Shown one piece after another: positions 52,311 to 62,739 of a DNA stretch of 64,000 nucleotides. Made by a program: the position numbers and the translations under genes. Within the stretch, counting starts at the first letter, position 1, and the number at the start of each line of letters is the position of its first letter. The notes beneath the pieces are model-generated. The model saw only the letters and a list, made by a program, of their open reading frames with translations. It was not told the DNA's origin and searched no databases. The stretch is from Rhinopithecus roxellana (Eukaryota > Chordata > Mammalia > Primates > Cercopithecidae): the NCBI RefSeq assembly GCF_007565055.1, contig NC_044560.1, positions 50,429,030 to 50,493,029 on the forward strand. Direction: 5' to 3'.

Positions 52311-52794
52311 CTTCACAGTCTGTTGCTGCAGCCTCATGACAGCCCTTCAAATCTGAGAAAACCACTTTCTTATCTCTGTGACTTCTCTTCTGCAAGTTAA
52401 GCAAGCTGAGGACTCTCAAGCTGCACCTCTGAGTCCTCTCTCCACCAGGTCGCCCTCCCCTTTTTGTGAATGTCCCTCTTCAAGTACGTCACCCGGGACA
52501 GATCACAGAACTCTCTGTGTGGTCTGACAAGCCCAGCGAAACCCCCAGCATGAAAGCTCTTACTCTCCACCAGACTCTTGAAGTTGAGAGGAACAAATCT
52601 CTCTTCTCCTGCTACCTTCCCCCAAATGTCTTTCCCATGGGACCCCTTCACTTTTTTTTCCTCTAAGGAAGACATGACATATATATTGCTACACAAATTA
52701 AGACCTTTTTTTTTTTTTTTTTTTTTTTTTGCCAGACCATTTTAAGGAGGAGGGTGTGTTCAGTCTCCCTTCTGCTCCAGAGCTGGAGTGGACT
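52311..52794. other. No gene; unassigned, with a 24-T run
   Basis: The opposite frames 52397-52696 and 52466-52666 have no recognisable content. A homopolymer of about 24 T lies at 52707-52730 with no SINE body attached. Confidence 0.45.
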
Positions 52795-53090
52795 TTTGAG
52801 GAGTTATTTATGGACAGAATGCTAATTACTTAACTACAAATATGTAAATACTTTGAGAATAAATTCATCACAATATATTAGGCATCACATTGTAATTAAG
52901 CCCAATTAGGTATTATTAGCAGTATTAATGTCATGTTGCTCATGCCTGTCCCTAATGAATATATTAACCCAGCTTTGCTGCCACCATCCATGTGGGTGCA
53001 TTACGATGATGGTGATAATAGACACATAATTAGAGCATTATTGCTTTGCTTGCAAATTGTGACAAGAAATAAGTCAATGTCTTTGGAATC
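52795..53090. promoter_or_regulatory. Candidate conserved non-coding element with TAATTA cluster
   Basis: This is a repeat-free, AT-rich block with TAATTA at 52823-52828, 52893-52898 and 53027-53032 and CAATTA at 52903-52908, plus 'cctaatgaatatattaaccc'. TAATTA is the core homeodomain site. Its texture is typical of long-range developmental enhancers. Function and conservation are inferred. Confidence 0.42.
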
Positions 53091-53445
53091 TGAATGACTG
53101 CTGTGGATATGTTAGAGGTGGCCTGGGGGTTGTGTGATCTGGAAATAAGAGTTAACATCTTGGCATCTCAGTTTGTAGCCCTTGAAAGAGAAAGGCTTCT
53201 GGTTTTCCTTCATGGATTACAGTAAACACAATGGAAATGAAGCCCGGTGCAGGGAGCCACCAGGAAAGCGCTTGGCATACCAGGGTGCTGCGTTTATTGT
53301 TCCAAATCACTGCAGAGGAGAAGAGTTAGGTTTGGACCGTGGAAACAGAAGGGGAGTGGAAAGTGAGATGAGATACAAGCTTGCAGAAGGTTAAAGTCCA
53401 AGGCAGAGGGAAGAAAATGACCGTCTGCTCTCTCTGTTCCAACAA
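53091..53445. other. No gene; unassigned sequence
   Basis: The frames 53182-53394 (plus) and 53294-53476 (minus) overlap and show nothing recognisable. Confidence 0.42.
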
Positions 53446-53449
53446 CAGC

Positions 53450-53570
53450 CCTACCAGGTTGTTGAGCCTGGATCATGCAAACTAGGAAACATCTCAGAAA
53501 TGTTAAGTAAAGGCACCCAAGGTCACAAAGAGGCAGGATTTGGACTCAGTTTGTCTGACAATAGGTTATA
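53450..53570 (-). mobile_element. MIR SINE fragment, reverse orientation
   Basis: 'gcacccaaggtcacaaagag' then 'gcaggatttggactcagttt' matches reverse MIR. Confidence 0.68.
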
Positions 53571-54070
53571 AAAGAGTGCAAGGCAGGGTGCTAAAAAATG
53601 TAGAGCCAAGCAGATGTGTGATGTGGCAAGTATTTATTCACTAAGCTTGTAGTAAGCATGTTCTGTGAACCCTTGCTCTGAGTTAGGTGATTTCTATGTA
53701 TACACCCATCCAAAATACATGCAAAATATTTACCTCCAAAAGGATGAGAGAAAGACCTGATGGACCGAGGGAGAACAAAGGGAATCATACAGTTAAATCT
53801 TTTACCCATGACTTGGGGCTGGGTTGGGAGATCTTTGGTGTTACAGAGCCAAGTTTTGAGTATTGATGGTGAGGTGGAGAATATTACTGGAGCCAGCAAG
53901 ATGGCTGTGGCTAACAGGGAAAGAACCTAGCAAGAAAGGTAGATGGGACAGCTGTGAAATTCTTTTCTGTGAAATTCTTTTAACAACAACAACAAAATTG
54001 TTGACTATAAAAAGTGGAAGATGTCTTAGATATAATCCACTGTATTCCTTTGACTAATGAAATAACTCTC
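53571..54070. other. No gene; unassigned sequence
   Basis: Nothing recognised. A 102-codon minus frame (53591-53899) has no recognisable content. Confidence 0.42.
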
Positions 54071-54074
54071 AGAG

Positions 54075-54480
54075 TATCAATCAGGATCCTGAGAATAAAA
54101 CCACTCCAGGATATCTTTCTATACAGCAGATGATTACATAGGAAATGATAAAACTGAGAAGCCAAATAGGATGGAGAGGCAACCTACAGACTGGCAAAAG
54201 TAGGTAGCTGCTACTTTCCTTAGGGCTGGAGGGCCAACAGGAGGAGGTGTTATCACAAGCCAGAAGCCAGGACCACCTAATAGGAGCTAGAAGCTTAGGA
54301 TCCTGGAAACTTCAGAATTCTGAGAACCCAGCAAGCTCTGGAGCTGTGGTGCATACACAGTGGCTACGAATACAGCAGCACCTGAGACACAGTGGCTACA
54401 AGACACAGTACCTCAGGGAGAGCAAGAGAAGAAAAACACCCTGGCTTCTCCCCTTCTCCCACTGTCCAGTCTTGTAGTTG
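54075..54480. repeat. Interspersed repeat, unidentified; shares 117 bp with 56504-56620
   Basis: 54132-54248 matches 56504-56620 base for base in the same orientation, with about 12 substitutions and no gap by eye. Before it lies 'gtatcaatcaggatcctgag', which resembles an old repeat end. The plus frames 54247-54477 and 54360-54587 are in it. I do not recognise the family. Confidence 0.7.
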
Positions 54481-54744
54481 GGCGTTTGAATGGCTACACC
54501 TACTGGGAAGCCAGTAGGCAAAGGAGCCTGGGAAATGTAGTTCCTGACATAGAGAAAGGAGAAGAGAGAGATGTAAGGGGAGCCTGATAGTATACAGGAA
54601 GAGTTGGGAATAGAGTTCAGGTTTCTTGACTTCCAGTACGGTATACTTTGCATTGAAATGAGAGTGGCATTGAAATGAGAGTGGATTATTCATTAGGAGA
54701 GATTCTCATTAAGAGGTAATAGGAAAACAATGGTGATGGATGAT

Positions 54745-54960
54745 GGTCATAGCTTATATTTTCATATTTCTTATAGTTTACCAGGAACTTTCCCATCAAA
54801 TATTTTATTTAATCCTTTCAAATCTTGTGAGATAAACACCATTAGTCCTATTGTATAGGCAAGGAAATGGAAGCTAAGAGAGGCTTAAAGAGTCTTATGG
54901 TTTTATACTTCTTAAGTAGCAGAGCCAGGATTTGACCCTAGATGTATCTTACTCCAAGTA
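54745..54960 (-). mobile_element. MIR SINE, reverse orientation
   Basis: 'tataggcaaggaaatggaag', 'cttaagtagcagagccagga' and 'tttgaccctagatgtatctt' follow reverse MIR. Confidence 0.82.
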
Positions 54961-55190
54961 CAAGGAACTCATGGTGAGATTGGAGGAGATGCTAAGACCC
55001 AGGGGCCCCTGAGTTTTCATGAACATGGGGCTGGAAGCTGAGCTGGTAAAGATAAATGCACACTGCCCTTCTGCCAAAGGAAGCTTTCTGCAAGGTTGAT
55101 CCGATAGGCTCCTCTCATTTACATGGGGCCAGGAGGGTGCTGGAGGCCCCAGAGCTGATATGCTGGCTCTTAAGAATTCAACCTAACATC
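54961..55190. other. No gene; unassigned sequence
   Basis: Nothing recognised. A 90-codon plus frame (55056-55328) begins here without a recognisable domain. Confidence 0.4.
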
Positions 55191-55194
55191 TGTC

Positions 55195-55344
55195 TCCATA
55201 ATATACTGCAATTTTCAAAGAATGATCACAAAGAATTATATTTCAGTTTTTCTACCATCCCTAGAGGCAAAAAGACTGGGGGCAATTGTCCCTTTTTGAT
55301 AGATGGTGGAACAGGCTCAGAAAGATGAAATGACTTATCTTGGC
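55195..55344 (-). mobile_element. Weak MIR remnant, reverse orientation
   Basis: 'tttttgatagatggtggaac' followed by 'aggctcagaaagatgaaatg' fits reverse MIR. The rest is diverged. Confidence 0.5.
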
Positions 55345-55690
55345 CTCCTCACTTAATATCCCTCTTGCAACTTATGTTCAGCTAAACTTATTTCTACTCT
55401 GCAAACAAATAGCACCCGTCACGACTTTGCATTTGCTCTTTCCTCTGCCTAGAATAAACTTCTCCCCAAAGAACCTCCCCAGGTGGAGTTTGTTGATTCC
55501 TCCTCCAACCCCCATAACAATTTTATGTTGCCTCTCAATTTTTTCCTGTATTGCTAGGTGGTTATTTGCTCACTTGTCAATCTCCTGTAGCAGACTGGGA
55601 ACCCTTTAATGACAAAGACTAGGTCTTATTCATCTCTGTCTCCCTACATTTTGCTGAATGCTGAATAAATGAATGAATGCATACATACAT
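55345..55690 (+). mobile_element. L2 LINE, 3' part to terminus
   Basis: 'gactttgcatttgctctttc', 'ctctgcctagaataaacttc', 'atgacaaagactaggtctta' and 'gctgaataaatgaatgaatg' are the L2 3' end in full order. Confidence 0.9.
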
Positions 55691-56280
55691 ATATGTATAA
55701 CTGATACTCAAAGCCAGTTCTCTTGGGTCCTTCTTGCAACTGGTCTGTGTACTGAGGAGGCACTTTAGGAAGCAGAAGAAAAAGCCATTGACCAAGGAGT
55801 GTGATTGAGGCTGACAAAATGGATTTTATAGAGTTATAAGGCTTTTTCTCCTATTTTAACAAGAGAGATCACGCAGGGAATTAAATTCTCTTGCTTAAGA
55901 GAAAAAATATTTAGTTTTGCTGAATTAGCTATTCATTATCAATTAGACTAAAGGGCTTTCTTTGAACATGGAAACTCTTGGACTTTCTATTTTGCAGCAA
56001 AGCTATAAGAGAGGGTGAGAGAATAGGGAAGGGGCAGAGGGTCTCAGGCACAGGAGAGAGTTGCAGAATTGCACAGTGCCTTGGTGTGGCAGGGTATTGG
56101 GCTGGGAGGGTGGCTGCAGCTGAGTGCAGTCAGCCAGAACTGAATCTTCCCTTCCAATAGAATACAGGGATCGCCTAGTGTTTCTAGGTGGGGTCCAGCC
56201 CTGAGAAGTGTAAGAGCAAGAGTTAAAGGGATTGGGACAGCTTCACTCCGTGAGAGAACCCAGCACTTCCACTCTCCTCT
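55691..56280. other. No gene; unassigned sequence
   Basis: Nothing recognised. The frames 55978-56160 and 56044-56283 overlap on opposite strands. Confidence 0.42.
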
Positions 56281-56284
56281 CATT

Positions 56285-56380
56285 TTCTAGTTAAGGAAAT
56301 AGGGGCTTCAAGTGGTAGTACAATTCCCTCAAGGGTGCAGTGAGTCAGTGTCAGAGCAGAACTCACCCATTGCTTGCTAC
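56285..56380 (-). mobile_element. MIR SINE fragment, reverse orientation
   Basis: 'agttaaggaaataggggctt' and 'gtgagtcagtgtcagagcag' match reverse MIR. Confidence 0.55.
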
Positions 56381-56494
56381 TTTCCCTATTTAACATCTAA
56401 GCATTTCCCTGTGCCTAGGCCACTGCACTAAGTGGCATCTGTGGCTCTTGCCTTCCCAGGACCCATTTTTTTCCCCCTAGCAGCAGCACCTCAA

Positions 56495-56640
56495 TTGATT
56501 CATGGTTACATAGGAAGTGGAAAAGCTGAGAAGTCAAATGGGACGGAGAGGCAACCTATAGACTGGCAAAAGCAGGTAGCTGCTACTTTTCTTAGGGCTG
56601 GAGGGCCAACAGGAGGAGGAAGAGTTAGCCTGTTCTGCAC
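56495..56640. repeat. Second copy of the 117-bp shared sequence
   Basis: 56504-56620 pairs with 54132-54248. The shared part begins and ends abruptly: upstream text is unrelated ('cagcacctcaattgattcat') and downstream text diverges after 'ggaggagg'. The frames 56432-56668 and 56506-56697 cross it. Confidence 0.75.
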
Positions 56641-57070
56641 TGGATATTGCCTCTTGCTGGGTCTGTAAATCAAAGTGCCCTCCCATCCCCCAACCACTCC
56701 CAGCCGTGGGGCCAGCTAGTGAGCCAAGCTAGGCAACCAGATTCTCTTCCCTTGGCATTTGGGGTGTTGTGACATGGTGATGGAAAAGCATTACAGACCA
56801 GGCATCCAAGAGGCAGGGGCCACCTTTGCACCCTCCTCCCAAGGTCCCATCCCTTATTCTTTCCCAGGCCTGATGCATCAGCCCTTCCTTAGAGCCTGGG
56901 AGTGTTCTCATGTCCTTCTTCACTTGGTTAAGATAACCATAGCTGGTTTTTACTAGTTGTGACCAAAGACTCCTAAGTGGTCCACTCTCCCAACCAGTAT
57001 CCTTGAGAACAGTCAGAAGGCAAGAAGAGAAGGGAGGATACCCTTCCAGGTGTACAGTCCTTTCCTAAGT
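56641..57070. other. No gene; unassigned sequence
   Basis: Nothing recognised. The opposite frames 56729-56923 and 56759-56956 cover each other. Confidence 0.42.
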
Positions 57071-57074
57071 GCTT

Positions 57075-57330
57075 TCCAATGGATTTGTCAAGTCAATAGG
57101 AATTTTAAAATTTGCTAGTAGCCACATTAAAAAAGTGAAAAAGAAAAGGTGACATTCATTTCAAAACTACATTTTATTTAACTCAATATCTTCAAACGAT
57201 TCTAATTTCAACATGTAACCAGCATAAAAATGATTAGTGAGATACCTTACATTCTTTTTTTAATACTAAGTCTTTGAAACCCTGTATTTTACACTTTGAT
57301 GTTTCAATTTGGATGCTACATTTTCCTCAG
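57075..57330 (+). mobile_element. hAT-type non-autonomous DNA transposon (piece 1)
   Basis: 'aaatttgctagtagccacat', 'acatgtaaccagcataaaaa' and 'tactaagtctttgaaaccct' follow a MER-type hAT element in the CAGTGCTGTCCAATA-ended group. Its left terminus is eroded. Confidence 0.72.
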
Positions 57331-57334
57331 AAAC

Positions 57335-57465
57335 ACTACTTGAGCTCATGAAGGTAGAACCTTCATAATAGGATTAGTAGTCTTATAAGCAGAGGAAAAT
57401 CTGTCCCTCTCTCTCTCTGAATGCATGCACCATGTGAGAACATAGCAAGAAGGTGGCCACCTGTA
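57335..57465 (+). mobile_element. MaLR-like LTR fragment inside the hAT element
   Basis: 'cataataggattagtagtct' and 'tgcaccatgtgagaacatag' match MaLR LTR phrases ('gggattagtgcccttataag', 'gccatgtgaggacacagtg'). It lies between the two halves of the hAT element. Confidence 0.5.
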
Positions 57466-57469
57466 TTAA

Positions 57470-57690
57470 GATTTTATAAAATAGAGATAGAAAAAAAAGT
57501 AGACTCACACACCCAAATTGTCAATACTTGGAAGTTTTCCAATAACCAACTTGAGTATTAGTTTCAAAACTTACAGTTAACTTGACTAAAATGAAATAAA
57601 ATTAAGATTCAGTTTTTTGGTTGCACTAGCCACATTTCAAGTGCTCATAGCTGCCTGTGGTTAATGGCTACTGTATTGGACAGCATGGCC
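57470..57690 (+). mobile_element. hAT-type element (piece 2, right terminus)
   Basis: 'gcactagccacatttcaagt', 'gctcatagctgcctgtggtt' and 'ctactgtattggacagcatg' give the right terminus. The terminus mirrors that at 15963. Confidence 0.72.
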
Positions 57691-57699
57691 TTTTACAAT

Positions 57700-57940
57700 T
57701 ACTGCACCTTTATCACATCCCATATCTCATGGGAGCCTTCCAACTATAAGAGAAGAATTATAACTATTATTGATACTCTTGCTATCACCATCATCATTAG
57801 CATTATCACACCAGTCTCCAAATGGAAAAATGGAGGTTCAAAGGGATTAAATAACTTTCTTGGGGTCATGCAGCTGGGAAGGGATAGGTTCAGAGCTTGA
57901 GCCCTGGTCTGTGTGACTAGCAGTGCTAGGCCAGAGGCTC
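57700..57940 (-). mobile_element. MIR SINE, reverse orientation
   Basis: 'gaggttcaaagggattaaat', 'cttggggtcatgcagctggg' and 'gttcagagcttgagccctgg' match reverse MIR. Confidence 0.82.
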
Positions 57941-57954
57941 TTGGGTGATACACA

Positions 57955-58105
57955 TAGAGATGGCCTTGGATCAGAGTGCAGTTGAGGCTCTGACATGAGT
58001 ATGCTGTGTGAGCTGGGACACACTGCTTGTCTTCTCTAAGATGCATTTCCTTATCTGTAAAACAAGAGGGTGGTATTGCATCCTCTTTGCTGCCTTAGCT
58101 TTCTA
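57955..58105 (+). mobile_element. MIR SINE
   Basis: 'gttgaggctctgacatgagt', 'tgctgtgtgagctgggacac' and 'tttccttatctgtaaaacaa' match forward MIR. Confidence 0.8.
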
Positions 58106-58154
58106 CCTTTCTCTGAGGGGATATGGGCAAAATACAGAAGGTAATAGAAGGTAT

Positions 58155-58375
58155 TGCTTATGGACACTTAACCACATGTCACAAATGGTTCTAAGCACAT
58201 CGCTTGTGTTGCCCCAGATAGTCCTCACAGTAACACTATGAGGAGAGGTCCAATTATAACTCTATTTAATGGATTCAGAAACTGAAGCAGAGCAACTTGC
58301 TCAAATGCAACATTCAGTTGGTGGCAGAGCTGAGATTAGAACCCGGACAGTCTGGCTGCTGAGGCAGGTGCTTTT
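58155..58375 (-). mobile_element. MIR SINE, nearly full length, reverse orientation
   Basis: 'agtcctcacagtaacactat', 'tcagaaactgaagcagagca' and 'gtggcagagctgagattaga' match reverse MIR. Confidence 0.88.
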
Positions 58376-58399
58376 TCAGCAGGCAGCGGGGCCCCCGAA

Positions 58400-58505
58400 A
58401 TGGAGACTCACTGAGGGCAGAGATTCTGCTATGTTCAATGCTGTGATTCTAGGGCCTGACACACAGTTGACACTATAATTGTTGAATGAACTACAAATGA
58501 ATGGG
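58400..58505 (+). mobile_element. L2 3' terminus
   Basis: 'gagactcactgagggcagag', 'tctagggcctgacacacagt' and 'aattgttgaatgaactacaa' follow the L2 3' end. Confidence 0.8.
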
Positions 58506-58800
58506 TAGGAGGAAGATAAATTCCATGCTATGTAAATATAGTTCTCAAAGCTTTTGGTCTGTAAGTACAAGTAGGTATTTGGTATTCAAAATAAACTTCT
58601 GAATGCATACACATTTTTGGCTGAAGTGAGGTGTGATTTCTGTGTCCACTTAATCCACTTTTGTCTCCTTTCTAGTACATGCATGTATCCCCAAGGGCAG
58701 CCAGGATGTTTGAAAGAGCCCAGTGGAACCTACACCTAAGTGGAAATGGAATTCTTTCCTTTTATTAAAACCTTTAGTAAATCATAAAAGTTGTGATGCC
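58506..58800. other. No gene; unassigned sequence
   Basis: Nothing recognised. Confidence 0.4.
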
Positions 58801-58803
58801 AAG

Positions 58804-59181
58804 TGTCTTAGTCTGCACAAACTGCTATAACCAAATACCGTCGTCTGGGTGGCTTAAAGCCAAATTTATTTCTCACAGTTCTGGAGGCTAGAAGTGTGAG
58901 ATCAGAGTGACAGCATGGTCTGGTTCTGGTGAGGACTCTCCTTCTGGCTTGCAGGTGGCCACCATCCTGCTATGTTCTCACATGGTTCATGCTTTCAGAG
59001 AGAGGGGTGAGGACAGATCTTCCTCTTCCTATAAGGCCACAAATCCTATTATGAAGGCCCTACCTTAATAACCTCAACTAATCTTAATTACCTCCCAAAG
59101 GCCCCATCACCAAACACCATCACATAGGGGTTAGGGCTTCAACAGTTAAATTTGGGGTTAGACACTATTCAGTCCATAATA
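58804..59181 (-). mobile_element. MaLR LTR (MLT1/MST type), reverse orientation
   Basis: It begins 'tgtcttagtctgcacaaact', then 'ttatttctcacagttctgga', 'ccatcctgctatgttctcac' and 'acctcccaaaggccccatca', and ends 'cactattcagtccataat'. It is a solo LTR with no internal sequence adjoining. Confidence 0.9.
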
Positions 59182-59390
59182 TCAAGTATTACAATCCATG
59201 CAACCTTGTGACACATTTGTTGTTACCCAAATATTTTCTATTATTAAAATTTTTATTTTTTCAGACACTTCATTTCCTTAACCTAGATCTTTGGTTATAA
59301 ATAGCTAAAGATTTTACCATATCATGGAATAGCAACTAAGCTTAGAATTAAAATACCTTTTCTTTCTTTTTCTTTATTTTTTTTATTTTT
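59182..59390. other. No gene; AT-rich unassigned sequence
   Basis: Nothing recognised. A T-rich stretch lies at 59360-59395. Confidence 0.4.
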
Positions 59391-59394
59391 TTGC

Positions 59395-59480
59395 TTTCTA
59401 CTTGCTGTGTGACCTTGTGCAAGTTTCTTCACTTCTCTGGTTCCCCCCACTTTTTTTCTCATCTTTAAAATTAAAGGAAG
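59395..59480 (+). mobile_element. MIR SINE fragment
   Basis: 'ctacttgctgtgtgaccttg' and 'tgcaagtttcttcacttctc' are the MIR core. Confidence 0.78.
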
Positions 59481-59589
59481 GTCTAAAAGGCTTCTCAATA
59501 TGTCCTTCTATAATTCTATGTTTTCTCTCATACCTAGCCATAGAAATAAAACATTATTGCTTACATATGCTATCTTTGAGTATGTTTTC

Positions 59590-59960
59590 CATTCATTTTT
59601 TTATTCATTCATTCAAGAAACATAAAACACTCACTCTATGTCAGGCATTATTCTAGGCATTGGGAATAGAGAAATAAAAACAAAACAAAACATACTCTTT
59701 GCATTCGAGTTGCTTCAGGCTACATGGAGACTCACAGGATAAAACAGGCAATTACAGCACAGTGGGGTGAGTTCTATGCTAGAAGATGCTGAAAGAACAC
59801 ATCATATATCAGTGGTAACTAACATCAGTTTGGGAGTCAGAGAAGTCTTTTAGAGGATGATGGCACATGAGCTGCTTCTAATGGATGAGTTAGGTGAAGA
59901 TGTGAGAGGAAAGTATTGTAGCCCTGGTTTGGGGACTGGGCCATTGAGTGGATGATGACA
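59590..59960 (-). mobile_element. L2 LINE, 3' UTR part, reverse orientation
   Basis: 'tttttattcattcattcaag', 'ttctaggcattgggaataga' and 'gaagtcttttagaggatgat' follow reverse L2. Confidence 0.85.
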
Positions 59961-59987
59961 CTTTTCACCAACATGGGGAATGCAATA

Positions 59988-60334
59988 ACAGTCATACATC
60001 ACATAAGAGTGTTTCATCAATGACAGAACGCATGTGTGACAGTGGTTTTGTAAGATTATAATATCGTATTCTTGCTGTACTTTTCCTATATTTAGATATG
60101 TTTAGATACTGAAATACTTACCACTGTATTACAGTTGCCTACAGTATTCAGTACTATACTGTCCAGGTTTGTAGCTTAGAAGCAATATGCTATACCATAT
60201 AGCCTAGGTGTGTAGTTAGCTATACCATCTAGGGTTGCATTAAATACACTCTATGATGTTCACAGAATGACAAAATTGCCGAATGATGCAACCTTTCTCA
60301 GAAGGTATCCCTGTTATTGAGAGACACATGACTC
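59988..60334 (-). mobile_element. MER2 (Tigger-derived) DNA transposon
   Basis: Left end 'cagtcatacatcacataaga', right end 'gagagacacatgactct', with 'tatagcctaggtgtgtagtt', 'gctataccatctagggttgc' and 'cctacagtattcagtactat' between. The element is close to the full MER2 length (about 345 bp). Confidence 0.88.
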
Positions 60335-60399
60335 TACAGAGCTCCTGCGATTCTATATAGTCGAGGGAACAGGTTCTTAGCAGCTCTGACTCTGTTCTG

Positions 60400-60550
60400 T
60401 TTAGGGGGTGTTTCTATTCCATTTAGCTTCAGAATATGTTCTATATTAAATACCATCAGTGTAATTACAGAATATGATACACTGTAATTATGCTCTGTAA
60501 TTATATTTTCTTACATTAGCAGCATGGCATTCCCACTCAACGCAGACCCC
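60400..60550. promoter_or_regulatory. Candidate element with three TGTAATTA sites
   Basis: TGTAATTA occurs exactly three times in the same orientation at 60460-60467, 60483-60490 and 60496-60503 within a repeat-free block. TAATTA is the homeodomain core. Whether proteins bind is not shown. Confidence 0.42.
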
Positions 60551-60655
60551 CAGCACCCTGGACTGTTAGCATGGTTGGGACTGTACAGGCCACCAGGAGC
60601 AGACACAGATCTCCCTTTCCCAGCTGTTGTCAAATGATATAGCGGGAATCACAGG
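60551..60655. other. No gene; unassigned sequence
   Basis: Nothing recognised. Confidence 0.4.
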
Positions 60656-60657
60656 GA

Positions 60658-60905
60658 GGCAGTGCAGTTTGATGGATAAGAGCATGGGTTTTGGGAGAAG
60701 GTCCCCCAAGTTTGAATGATGACATTACCACTCTTTATCTGTGTGGTTTAGGCATGTTACTTAACATTTCTGTGCCTCAGTTTCTCTGTGGTCAGAAAGA
60801 GGATAATAGAGCGTACTTCATAGCATTGTTTTTAAGAATAAGTGAGGTAATTAATGCAATTACCTAGCATGGTGTCTGCTGAATTTAAGCCCTCAATTAA
60901 AGATT
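60658..60905 (+). mobile_element. MIR SINE, nearly full length
   Basis: 'gatggataagagcatgggtt', 'tgtgcctcagtttctctgtg' and 'gtgtctgctgaatttaagcc' follow MIR from start to end. Confidence 0.9.
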
Positions 60906-61034
60906 ATATGATGAGAAGGGGTGACAAATGGGGGGCCCTGTTCATCTTCAGACCCTTGGACTAACATCCTGCCTCCACTGACATGAGGGAGATACTAATA
61001 TACCAAGTAGCTAAGCTATTAGGAATGGTATTGT

Positions 61035-61195
61035 CACAGAATCATAGACTGTTCCTAAACTCATCTAATGCTCTTCTCCCTGTCCTCATTTTATAAATGA
61101 GGTCCAGGGACGATCGCCAGCTTGCCATATAGATCATTACTCTCGGAGATGTCTTGAACCCAGAAATCCAGGACTCCTTACCCTTTGATCAGTGC
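61035..61195 (-). mobile_element. MIR3/L3-type remnant, reverse orientation
   Basis: 'acagaatcatagactgttcc', 'tcattttataaatgaggtcc' resemble the phrase 'agaatcatagaatgttagag ... tttacagatgaggaaact'. The family between MIR3 and L3 is uncertain. Confidence 0.55.
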
Positions 61196-61224
61196 TAGGG
61201 ACTAAAGCTTTAACTTATTTAAAT

Positions 61225-61410
61225 CTGTCTCTCTTCATTTTACAAAGCATGTAACATTCATTCTCTTATTCCAGCCTAAAATGACTGTTTTATAGATGAA
61301 GTAAAGAAGTATAGAAACTGAGTCTAGGGGAGATAAGTGGCTTTTCCAAGGATACTCATTTAAGAAATATTAGAACTGGGGTTTGAAACCTCCTGTTCAG
61401 TGCCCTTTCT
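61225..61410 (-). mobile_element. MIR SINE, reverse orientation
   Basis: 'attttacaaagcatgtaaca', 'gtagaaactgagtc'-like 'agtatagaaactgagtctag' and 'attagaactggggtttgaaa' match reverse MIR. Confidence 0.72.
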
Positions 61411-61434
61411 TCACATTCCTTTTCTTTTTTTCTA

Positions 61435-61590
61435 TAGACATTTATTGGGCAATTGCTCTGTAGTGGACATTGTAATACTCACCACGGAGGATACAGTGCT
61501 TCTTACAAAGAGTTTCCCTTTCAGATGCTAGACCAGATTTATGTACCAAATTCTAACATGAAAGGTAGATTGTGATAAATGCCATTTGAC
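61435..61590 (-). mobile_element. L2 3' part, reverse orientation
   Basis: 'acatttattgggcaattgct' and 'accacggaggatacagtgct' match reverse L2. Confidence 0.6.
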
Positions 61591-61734
61591 TACTGCAATC
61601 CTGAGTGTCCATGATTAAAAACAACGTGGTGGGTGAGTGGAGACCTTTGCTTCTGGCTGTAATAATCATGGAAGAGTTGGTAATTGCACTAAGCTATAAC
61701 TGGTGGTGAGGAGGCCAGAGGTGAATTAGAATCC

Positions 61735-62150
61735 TTTTTGAAGTGACAAAAACCCAACTCAAAGCAGCTTAAGAAACAAACAAAAGAGAGATAACTTACT
61801 GGGTTACATAACTGAGAAGTCCAGGAATACAGCTGTTCTTGGCAGGTCTCCATCCAGGAGCTCAGGTGAGATTATCTTGCCTCTGTCTCTCTTGCCATCT
61901 TATGGTTCTGCTTTTCCCTACTTAGCACTATTCCTCAGAATGACTCCTTTGTGGGGCAGGAAAGATGGTCTGGCAGTCCCAACTTATATCTTTCCAGCTG
62001 AGCAACACCAAAGGAATGCTAATTCCAATGGAAAAAGATAAGGGAGGACTCTGGGTGGCTCAGTGTGGGTTATGTGCCCATCCCTGAACCCATCGCTGTG
62101 GCCAGAGAATGTGTTATTCTTTGTGCCACATAGCCTGAAAGTGGGTTCAG
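61735..62150 (+). mobile_element. Old interspersed repeat, family uncertain
   Basis: 'gacaaaaacccaactcaaag', 'aactgagaagtccaggaata', 'tctgtctctcttgccatctt' and 'tatgtgcccatccctgaacc' follow one common old repeat, also seen at 35335-35640. The family is not named. Confidence 0.6.
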
Positions 62151-62535
62151 ATCATGGTGAACTCACCTGAATCACATGGAATGGATGTCCTGTAGAAAAG
62201 AGGGATTCTGTTACCTCCAAAAATGTATGAGAAACTACAAACGCTAAGAGCCCACTGTAGGAAATGTTCCTTGGTGGGGAAACAGCAAGAGCAAAGTGTA
62301 CAAAATAGACAGATAAATTTGCAAAAGTAAGTTAGGGCCAACTTGCAGAAGCCTGTAACTGCCATGCTGGGAGTTCAGACAGAAAGGATTTTCCATAATG
62401 GAGATCTCTGAAAAGGAAGTGGCTAGGTCATATCCCTTCCTTTCTGTCTCTATTCCAGCTATGCTGAGCTCTTATAACTCTTTGAACATTCCACACTTTC
62501 CTTTATTTCAGGATAGTGTCTGCAGTTCTGTTTCC
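62151..62535. other. No gene; unassigned sequence
   Basis: A 72-codon minus frame (62147-62365) lies here with no recognisable domain. Confidence 0.42.
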
Positions 62536-62539
62536 TCAT

Positions 62540-62735
62540 ACTAAAATAGTTTTCTTCCTCTTTGCTTGGATAATTCCTGTTTGGCTATAATGTCTCACTT
62601 AGAGGTCACTGCCTCTAGGAAGCCTTCCCTGACCACCAGCCCAAATGGATTAGATGCTCCCACAGCATTCTGTACACTTACTTCATTGCATTGTAGATGT
62701 CTGTTTACTTGTGTATATCACTGGTATTAAATGCT
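62540..62735 (+). mobile_element. L2 LINE, 3' part
   Basis: 'tgcctctaggaagccttccc' and 'tgaccaccagcccaaatgga', then 'acttcattgcattgtagatg', follow L2. Confidence 0.82.
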
Positions 62736-62739
62736 TGTA

